Below are positions 25,755 to 32,091 of a stretch of 32,091 nt of DNA, piece by piece. Within the stretch, counting starts at the first letter, position 1, and each line of letters opens with the position of its first letter. Below the pieces are notes generated by a model. That model had not been told where the DNA came from, made no database searches, and worked only from the letters and a program-made list of their open reading frames with translations. The translations under genes were made by a program, and so were the position numbers. This DNA is from Rhizaria sp. SCN 62-66 (Eukaryota > Rhizaria, unplaced): NCBI GenBank assembly GCA_001724265.1, contig MEDY01000346.1, forward strand, positions 1 to 32,091, given 5' to 3'.

Positions 25755-28147
25755 TTACATGTTGCTCTTGGCGGCCCTCGCAGCGTCTTCGCGCTCCTCG
25801 CGCTCGTCCTCCTCAAGGTCGCGCTGCAGCTGCCGCAGCTCGTTCTCATCCTCCGGCCCAATCTCGCCGTCGCCGTCGCCGTCTCCGTTGCGGTCCGCGG
25901 AGCCGCGTTGCGCGATGGCGTCCTCAAGCTCCTTCATCTTGGTCTGCTTCCAGTCGGCCAGCGCGCGCTCGCGCTCGCTGCGCTGCTGCTGCAGCGCGGA
26001 GGACCGCGCTAGAGACTTGTCCAGCAAAGATGCCGTCAATAAGTCAAGCCGCGACTTGCCAGCCCCCGCAGCCCCAGCGCTCACAGGAGCAGTCGCCGTC
26101 AGGTAGGGGTCGTCAGTGACGGCGTTGCTGTCGTTGTTGCTGCTCGTGTCACGGTAGAGGGTGCGCGCAGCAATCATTTGCAGCACTTCCTCCTCTAAGG
26201 GGTCGAAGCCCTTACCGACGAGCCCCTTAGATGCAGACGTGGAAATCGGGTTCCCTTCCTCGTCGTAGTCATCGTCATCGTCTTCATTCTCATCATCAAG
26301 ATCGTCAGCATTATCAATACCCCCATCGTCATCATCGTCGTCATCAGCGTCGTCATCGCCGTCGTCCGTCGCACTTCCGGCCGCCTCCGCCCTCGCGTCG
26401 GCCTCCGCCCGTTCGCGCGCGCTCACGGCCACCCCGTCGAGGCTCCGCAACCGCGGCATCGACCCCACCACCACGGCGCGGTACCCCAGCTGCGCGCGGT
26501 CGCTGGGCCCGTGGACACACGGGTTGCCGCTGAGCCAGAGGTGCTGCACTGAGTCGGGGATCTCGGCGCCCATCAGCGACTCGAAGGCGATGTTGTTATC
26601 CCGCAAATCGAGCACTTTGAGCCTGCGGAGCGCGCCGACCGCGGGCGGCACGGCGGTGAGCCCGTTGCTGGCGAGCGAGAGCAGGCGCAGTGTAGGCGCC
26701 AGATGTGCCAGCGCGGACTCCGGCAGGTCGCTGGGGACGCGGTTGTGCTGCAGGTACAAGTGCGTGGTGCGCGTGCACAGGTCGAGGGTACTTAGATCGT
26801 CTAAGTGGAGCCGGTCGAGGTACAGACGCGGGAAGGCCCACACGCGGTGCGACACGCGCGGCGGCAGCGAAGACGGGTCCCACGACGACAGCAGCGACGA
26901 TACAGCCACCGCGCTCCTACTCGAGCTCGAGCTCGAGCCAGAGCCAGAGCTGGAGCTAGAGCCAGAGCTCGAGTCTGAGCTGGTGCTTGAGCTCGTGTTC
27001 GCGGAACTGTGTGATGGGGCAAGGGCTGCGTCAAAGAGGGCGTCGGTGGTCGTCACGGGGTTCACGCTGCTGCTCATCACGTTGGTCGGACACAGCGGGG
27101 ACGCCAGGAACGCACGCAGCTCGTCGTCGTTCGCCTCAGCCTCCGCAGAAGTGTTGGAAGTGTTGGCTGTGGGACTCGGACCAGCGCTAGCGTTGCTCGC
27201 GGGCGGCAGGATGGCGGCCATCGCGTTCAGCACGCGGATCGCGACCATGGACGGCGTCAGCGCGCGCGCCCCGCCGCTGGAGAGACCGCCGTCGCCGGCG
27301 CCGTCGCCGTCGCCGCCGTCGCCGTAGACGTTGTCGAAGTCGCTCGCAGATGCATACTCACTGCTACCGACGTTCTTAGCGCCCGCACCAGTGACAGTGC
27401 TCGACACAACAGCCGCGGAGCTACTGCCGCGAGCACCAATGTTGCCACTATTGGTGTTTGTGTTGGATTTAGAGTGCGTGGTCGAGAAGGCAGCGCGCGC
27501 GGTGGCGGCGGCGGCGGAGGCCGACATGGCCGCTTCTGCGGCGGCGCGGCGGAACGCGGTGCCCGGCCGGGCCAATGCGGTGCCAGAGGCTGCAGTCACC
27601 GCAGAAACAGACTTGGTTTGCGCTGGCTCATGCTCGTGCTCTTCCTCATCGTCGTCGTCATCGTCATCACCGAAGTTTGGGACATTTTCTAATGAAAGAG
27701 AGCAGAAAGCAGGTGTAACAAAGATAGTGTCAGATGAAACTTGAATAGCACAAGTAAACACAAAAGCGCAGATATTGAACGTAAATTCATTTCAGCACGG
27801 ACAAATCTTGTGCCTCTAACCTGCAGTTATGGGATAAAGCGATGGTGGAGCGTTATGTTGCGCTCGAGTTCGCGCCAGAGCCAGAGCAACAGGTGGAGGC
27901 GGCAAGAGCGTGCTGCGAGCCTGTGGTGGAGTTGTCGTCCAACGCTATCACAAGAAGCAGGAACTTAGACTCAGCGAGCTTAGGCTCAGCGAGACCGCAG
28001 GAGAGGAAACAGCATAGGCTTTCACGTACCGTCGTCCTCGTCGAGGTCAAGTGTGTTTAACTTGTCTTCTACATCAGCCAGACGTGCGAGAAGGTCGTCG
28101 AGCTCTTGCGGAGAGGTGGCAGACGCAGGGGCAGGAGCGCGGCTCAT
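25755..28147 (-). CDS. Leucine-rich-repeat protein with acidic stretches (SDS22-like type)
   Basis: Two exons, 28147-28030 and 27688-25755, joined in phase 1, give 683 aa ending in TAA. Residues 15-35 form a short amphipathic helix (LDDLLARLADVEDKLNTLDL), followed by an Asp/Glu run near 47-60. Residues 60-320 are Ser/Ala/Thr-rich low complexity. About 328-459 carries leucine-rich repeats: THLYLQHNRV, LRLLSLASNGLTAVP, LKVLDLRDNNI and VQHLWLSGNPC. They are closed by an LRRcap-like segment (LGYRAVVVGSMPRLRSLDG), the usual end of SDS22-type LRR domains. A second acidic block (475-518) and a charged coiled coil (about 590-683) follow. Such proteins are often regulatory or ciliary scaffolds that bind through the LRR curve. 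The family is clear; the orthologue is not assigned. Confidence 0.9.
26921..26996 (-). repeat. GAGCTC/GAGCCA hexamer-like repeat coding poly-Ser in LRR gene
   Basis: An imperfect six-base periodic stretch encodes a Ser/Gly run in the disordered N-terminal half of the LRR protein. Confidence 0.7.
27689..28029 (-). other. Intron in LRR gene (GT-AG, 341 nt)
   Basis: The donor is ACG|GTACGT and the acceptor is TTTCATTAG|AAA on the minus strand. It is phase 1. Joining gives DEDDENVPNFGDDD without a break in the acidic run, and the total coding length is then an exact multiple of three. Confidence 0.88.
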
Positions 28148-28941
28148 GGTGGAGTTCGTACGGCGCTAGGCTTAAGGGGAAGGAAACTGAGAGGGCAAAG
28201 CGAGCCAGTACCGTGACAACGGTTCGGATAAGAAGCGGCGAGATAAGCATCAAAACAGCAACGGACAAAGATAAAAAATGAATAGAATACGAGCTAAAGC
28301 AAGGGAGCAAGAAGGCACTGCATGATATCCTTACTGACGGTCATACAAAATCATACATACTCAATCTTTACTGCCTGTTCAAACGCACCACATACTGGTG
28401 ATGCAGATCCCGATCATGTATTTGTCCCAGAACTGTTCATAAACAACGAGTCAGAGAGATATCGTCAACGTCAGGTGACAGCAGAAGCAAGTGGACTTCA
28501 GATAGCTTGATGATTCAGTCCTTGAGCGTCAATGCCGGTCTGAGGAGCAGTCTTACGAAGGGAGGGACAATATGCCATATGCAGGTTGCATTCGAAGTTA
28601 TTTCCGAGATGAAAGACAATGCAGAGTAGGACAAGACGAGAAAGTAATGAAAGAATTTGGCGCAGAAAGAAGGATTTATTAATCAAGACCGACCCACCTT
28701 GTGAGCAGAGCGACCAAAACCATACGATAGCAGCAACCGCACCGATCCAATGCATGAGCGTGCTGACAAGCCTGCATTACTGCAAGCCTACCCGTACACC
28801 CCCACACAGAACCAATACGCCCCCCACCACCACTCTCCAAATCCACTGTTTGTGTTAGTTACGAGAGAGCCTGTCACGAGCCCACGAGTTTTGACACTCG
28901 CGGACCAACTTCAGGTAATCATCACCGTAAAGGAGACGAGC
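28148..28941. other. Spacer between eL41 3' end and LRR gene start
   Basis: It must contain the eL41 3' untranslated region and the LRR gene promoter. The composition is mixed. Short hairpins occur, for example CGAGT/ACTCG near 28883-28898, but no gene is supported. Confidence 0.45.
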
Positions 28942-29234
28942 TTACTTAGCACGAGCACGCATCTTGCGCCGCTGTAGAGGAGAAAAGAGAGATGAGAAGA
29001 AGACAAGTAGAAGAAAAAGAGAGATGAGAAGATACTCTTGATAGTTAGAAGAGAGTAGGGAAAGAAGAAGGCACAGACAAAAGGCAGAAATGCGCGATTG
29101 CCGTGCGGAGCTTTGGAATCCAGGGAAGCGAGTGCTTCCGAGATATAAAGGGTGGAAAAGAGAGCAAAAGAGGAGGGTCAACATACCTTACGCTTAAGGC
29201 GGCGCATGCGCTTCTTAGCCCACTTGGCACGCAT
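28942..29234 (-). CDS. RPL41: 60S ribosomal protein eL41
   Basis: Two coding exons, 29234-29187 (16 codons) and 28971-28942 (9 codons plus TAA), encode 25 aa: MRAKWAKKRMRRLKRK followed by RRKMRARAK. This is the length and near-exact sequence of eL41, the smallest ribosomal protein, a single very basic helix that bridges the two subunits. The splice is phase 0, with donor AAG|GTATGT and acceptor CTCTACAG|CGG. A pyrimidine-rich acceptor (CTCTCTCTTTAATCGCAG) lies 3 nt before the ATG, so a 5' untranslated intron is very likely; its donor is unresolved. The gene is divergent from eL24. It is too short and too split for ordinary ORF finding. Confidence 0.96.
28972..29186 (-). other. Intron within eL41 coding sequence (215 nt)
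   Basis: The donor is AAG|GTATGT and the acceptor is CTACAG|CGG on the minus strand. It is phase 0 and splits the Lys/Arg helix after residue 16. The protein match on both sides makes it certain. Confidence 0.95.
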
Positions 29235-29482
29235 GTCCTGCGATTAAAGAGAGAGAGGAAAGGAGAACAGATGAAGAGGGGGTGAGCAAGGGGTCCGAGG
29301 GCCGAGGGAAGGGCTGGGTTGGGCCGGGCTTTCAAGAGGCCAGAAGGCGCACAAATTATCGCAGCGCAAAAGAACCAAATAGCAGGCAATGAACTAAAAG
29401 GGCTGTTAAATGCAATAGGAAGCACTGGGCCTCGCTGGATCGCGTTTACTAGAGATTGAATTCAAAATCAAATAAGCCCACC

Positions 29483-29589
29483 ACTCGGCATGACCGAGTC
29501 CCTCGGGCAGCCCGAGGGGGGGTCCGGCCCGACAGGCTAAGGGGTACTTACCCCCTCCCCGCCGGCTACTATGAGGGGTCAGGTTTTTT
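29483..29589 (+). ncRNA. Candidate structured RNA: hairpin cluster ending in T6
   Basis: A compact GC-rich island in AT-rich DNA. It contains ACTCGG/CCGAGT (29483-29499, 5-nt loop), CCCTCGGG/CCCGAGGG (29500-29518, 3-nt loop), and CCGGC/GCCGG (29524-29528 with 29561-29565) enclosing GGGGTA/TACCCC (29541-29554). A TTTTTT run follows at 29584-29589, which could act as an RNA polymerase III stop on the plus strand. It does not match 5S, tRNA, U6 or SRP RNA as I know them. Alternatively it overlaps the eL41 leader on the minus strand, where GTAAGT occurs at 29551-29546. Confidence 0.35.
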
Positions 29590-30452
29590 ACTATGCCTTG
29601 TAATATCTATATTTTTGCATACAAACAGTTTATATTGTTATGAATTTTAGAGGTCACTGTGATTCGCGTAGTTTCCTTTTAAGACATACACAATGTGTGT
29701 TGTATTCTGCTTGATTCGTCAGGGGTCAAATATTGCCACGATTCAGTAGTAGCAATCAGTCCCTCGAACAGCCAGCTGCGTCGGAGTCACAATTTCTTTC
29801 CCCTCAGCTCGACGGAATTTGATTTCGTGTATCTCACGTTGATACACATCATTTTAAGTTCATCAAAATATATATTGAATCGGACTGACACATTTATTTG
29901 TTTTATATTAATATCGATGTGAACAGAACATTCGTTGAGGAATTCTTTATGAAGCTATCTTGCAGTGAGTTCAACACTTTGAGAACTAACGATGACAAGG
30001 GAGAAAACGCACTAGAAGATCGTATCAAAAGATATCACTATAATATAGGATTTAACAAACGTTTTTAGCTCTAACACATCTGTTTCACATGCTACAGCAA
30101 CTGTTGTCATGACGAAGCAGCACCTTCACAATACGATACAACGAGTGTCACGACGAAGCGCTGCAGAACCTAAAGGAGAGCGCACAATGACTTGCGGGCA
30201 CAGGGTGCTGTTCAGGTCCTGCACATAGTCATCTCAGCATTGCTAAAAGTCTTCTAGAATTCCTTGGGACAGCAATTCCCCACACTGCAATGGTAAGTAC
30301 TGAGGGCTCGGTGCATCGCAGCTGAGCTTGCAGTAACAGCATCTTGACGGCCAAAACCTACTTGTAGCGAGCACACACTGCCCTATCATTATTCATACAA
30401 TACGCATGTGCGCGGGAAAAAGTAGTGATGGTGCACCTGAGCGCGGTATGAC

Positions 30453-30701
30453 TTGATGGCGGCGAGGTTAAGTGGCTATAGCAGAGAAGCCCGACAGTTG
30501 GCAGGAGCGAACGAAAAAGGCGTCACGCCGTTGCCAGGACACGGCTTGCGTGGGATAGCCAGTAACACAGTCACAAATAAACATTATGAAGCTCTTCGCG
30601 GATTGCGTCACGAGCGTTGTATCGTGCAGGAGCTTAGCGTCCACCTCGAGGATTCGGCCGTCGATAGCGCTGCCGTGAACTTAAACGAGCACATGAAGTA
30701 A
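30453..30701 (+). CDS. Unrecognised small open frame
   Basis: An 82-codon frame from two adjacent ATG codons (MMAARLSGYSREARQLAGAN). Its base composition is higher in GC than the flanks, but codon use is unlike the GC-rich genes nearby. LAGANEKGVTPL faintly resembles one ankyrin-repeat turn, not enough for a call. A second open stretch (30803-30957, see findings) might be a later exon or an unrelated fragment. It may be an eroded gene or chance. Confidence 0.25.
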   Translation: MMAARLSGYSREARQLAGANEKGVTPLPGHGLRGIASNTVTNKHYEALRGLRHERCIVQELSVHLEDSAVDSAAVNLNEHMK

Positions 30702-31329
30702 CGCACAACAAATAGGTTCTTCGTTGTCAAACATAGAAAATACATATTGGGCTTCATGTACACAACGTCCCTAACTGCACATACGTCGCGCTTCGCTTGC
30801 AGAGGTTAAGCAGTCCCGCATCGAAGGCATGAAGCACGGGATTGACGTTGCCGTCGTCACAGAGTCAACGATCTTTGTGGTCAGCAGATTTAAGGACACA
30901 TTGTTGTTAGCGCAAAAAAAACCTTTCACGGAAAAGAAACCTCAGCACCACCTCGCTTAGAGCAAGTCATTGATGCGACTAGGGACGTCGATAGTGGAGC
31001 AAAACAGAGTGAGGATATTTGAACAGAGCAAAGAGTGAGACAGAATCAGGGGTTAGACGCACATTTCACAAAAGTTAATTTACAGAGCAAATTTACTAGA
31101 CAATGAAATAGCGTGACACAAAGAATCTCAGCAATTGACGATATAATTCGAAAGATATTGTGTCTCAAAGATGACCGCAAAGATACGATCGCCGAAGCGC
31201 TGCGGCGAGTGTAGGGTTGACGGGGTTCGCAAAAAAGTAGCCCTTACCCCCCGCCGAAAAAGCTTTCGCATCACGGTCGACCGAGGACATGTCTTTTTTT
31301 GCTTCTTTCACCGGAGAAACTCTCGTAAG

Positions 31330-32091
31330 ATGGTTGTTAAGACGGAGGTACGTTATATCACCTACTATTCTTTCCATACGCATAATTGCAGACGTTAATG
31401 ACACTGTAGTCTTTGTACTGGCACTCTTTGTTGCCGCGCTCGTAGAGCCCTCGACTCATTGTTTGCCCGACTTCTCGTATCCCTTCTTTGCGCTTCCCTT
31501 CGTCTCCCCTATAGACGTGCTTCTTCTCGGAGCTCAGGATTTACCCCGGCCAGGGCCGCCGCATCGTTCGCCGCGATGGTAAGGTATGTCTTCCCCCTAC
31601 TCTGTCCCCAGTTTGTCACTCTGTCATCTTGCACTGAAGAGCCACACTCCTTCGCTCTCCTGCCGCTCCCTCACAAGCTTGACACAGTTCGCTGACGAGC
31701 TCGCCAGCTTGCCGCGCGAATATAACGCCTTGTTCACTAGCTCATAACGACAACCGCTCACCGTGCACTCGCTTATTCCTCTTCCTCCGTTTGCTTTCTC
31801 GCCCTCTCCGTCCGCTTCGCACACTGCTCGTCTTACTGTTTACAGCTCATGATCTTCATTGATCACCGCTGCATTGCGCACCACGTGAACCGCAAGAAGG
31901 CCCAGCGCCTCCGCTGGACCCGCTCGTGGCGCCGTGCCCACAAGAAGGTGAAGGCTGACAAGCTCACCACCAAGAAGCTTGTCAAGAAGGCTACCAAGAC
32001 CTTCCGCTCCTTCTCCGGCATCTCCGTTGAGGAGATCCACGCCCGCTCCTCCGCCAACTCCGACTACAAGAAGGCCCAGCGTGAGGCTGCC
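31330..32091 (+). CDS. RPL24: 60S ribosomal protein eL24 (5' part, runs off window)
   Basis: Three exons are visible: 31330-31347 (MVVKTE), 31515-31583 and 31846-32091, all joined in phase 0, giving 111 residues before the window ends. Exon 2 reads TCFFSELRIYPGQGRRIVRR then DGK, matching the eL24 signature around IYPGxGRR and DGK. Exon 3 contains the basic stretch LRWTRSWRRAHKK, matching the conserved INWTVLYRRKHKK type, then the helical tail with KKAQREAA. eL24 sits on the large subunit at the subunit interface. The tiny 18-nt first coding exon is confirmed by frame, splice sites and the expected N-terminal length. The gene is divergent from eL41. Confidence 0.96.
31348..31514 (+). other. 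eL24 intron 1 (167 nt)
   Basis: The donor is GAG|GTACGT and the acceptor is CCCTATAG|ACG, phase 0, with a pyrimidine-rich 3' end. Confidence 0.93.
31584..31845 (+). other. eL24 intron 2 (262 nt)
   Basis: The donor is AAG|GTATGT and the acceptor is CTGTTTACAG|CTC, phase 0. The intron is strongly pyrimidine-rich. It falls right after DGK, where the protein continues into the hydrophobic strand that precedes the C-terminal basic region. Confidence 0.95.

Larger units (their letters stand above)
29235..31329. other. Spacer between divergent eL41 and eL24 genes
   Basis: It holds both promoters. From the eL41 side: the 5' untranslated intron acceptor (29238-29239), a GC-rich hairpin island (29483-29580), then AT-rich DNA to about 30060. 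Coding-like but unrecognised fragments follow near 30453-30701 and 30803-30958. The last 160 bases before the eL24 ATG contain T-rich and pyrimidine-rich tracts, as is common in ribosomal protein leaders. Confidence 0.5.

Noticed and set aside
28506-28545. C/D-box snoRNA-like TGATGA...CTGA
   Set aside because: Too short, no convincing terminal stem or internal C'/D' boxes.
29541-29554. U1 snRNA-like ACTTAC in the hairpin island
   Set aside because: The six-base match is inside a GGGGTA/TACCCC palindrome and the following sequence has no U1 stem-loop I or Sm site.

Overview
This is nuclear DNA of a unicellular eukaryote (a protist of unidentified lineage). The evidence is two split eukaryotic large-subunit ribosomal protein genes (eL41 and eL24), six well-supported GT-AG introns, and long GC-rich, alanine-rich coding blocks separated by clearly AT-rich spacers. 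I found no bacterial operon, CRISPR, insertion sequence, rRNA or tRNA.

Layout. From 295 to 24297 lie four very large genes for alanine-rich, low-complexity, coiled-coil proteins, here called P1, P2, P4 and P5. P1 (minus, 295-6514, 2 exons, about 2030 aa) starts with a short motif resembling the N-termini of golgins and AKAP450. P2 (minus, 7213-12624, about 1803 aa) has coiled coils, two Cys clusters, an RS stretch and repeated RRGS motifs. A small gene for a zinc-ribbon plus SAM-domain protein (minus, 13148-14175, 2 exons) is divergent from P4 (plus, 14809-19605). P4 reads as one coding frame broken by two in-frame TAG codons. P5 (minus, 19873-24297, 1474 aa) converges on P4. It has acidic motifs at both ends, a long Lys/Ala/Asp/Glu repeat and two coiled-coil blocks. 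After an AT-rich 1.4 kb spacer comes a leucine-rich-repeat protein (minus, 25755-28147, 2 exons), then eL41 (minus, 28942-29234, split within 25 codons), a 2.1 kb spacer with a compact hairpin-rich island, and eL24 (plus, 31330 to window end, 3 exons so far).

How it fits together. P1, P2, P4, P5 and the LRR protein look like structural or scaffold proteins (cytoskeleton, centrosome/basal body or Golgi). Their low complexity makes family assignment from sequence alone unsafe. P2 and P4 share a C-x2-C-x-YKAAR motif at almost the same residue number, followed by a second Cys cluster, a Gln run and an RS stretch in the same order, so they may be paralogues. The observations most worth checking are the double in-frame TAG in P4, the P2/P4 Cys module, the uniform GTAYGT splice donors, and the structured island at 29483-29589.
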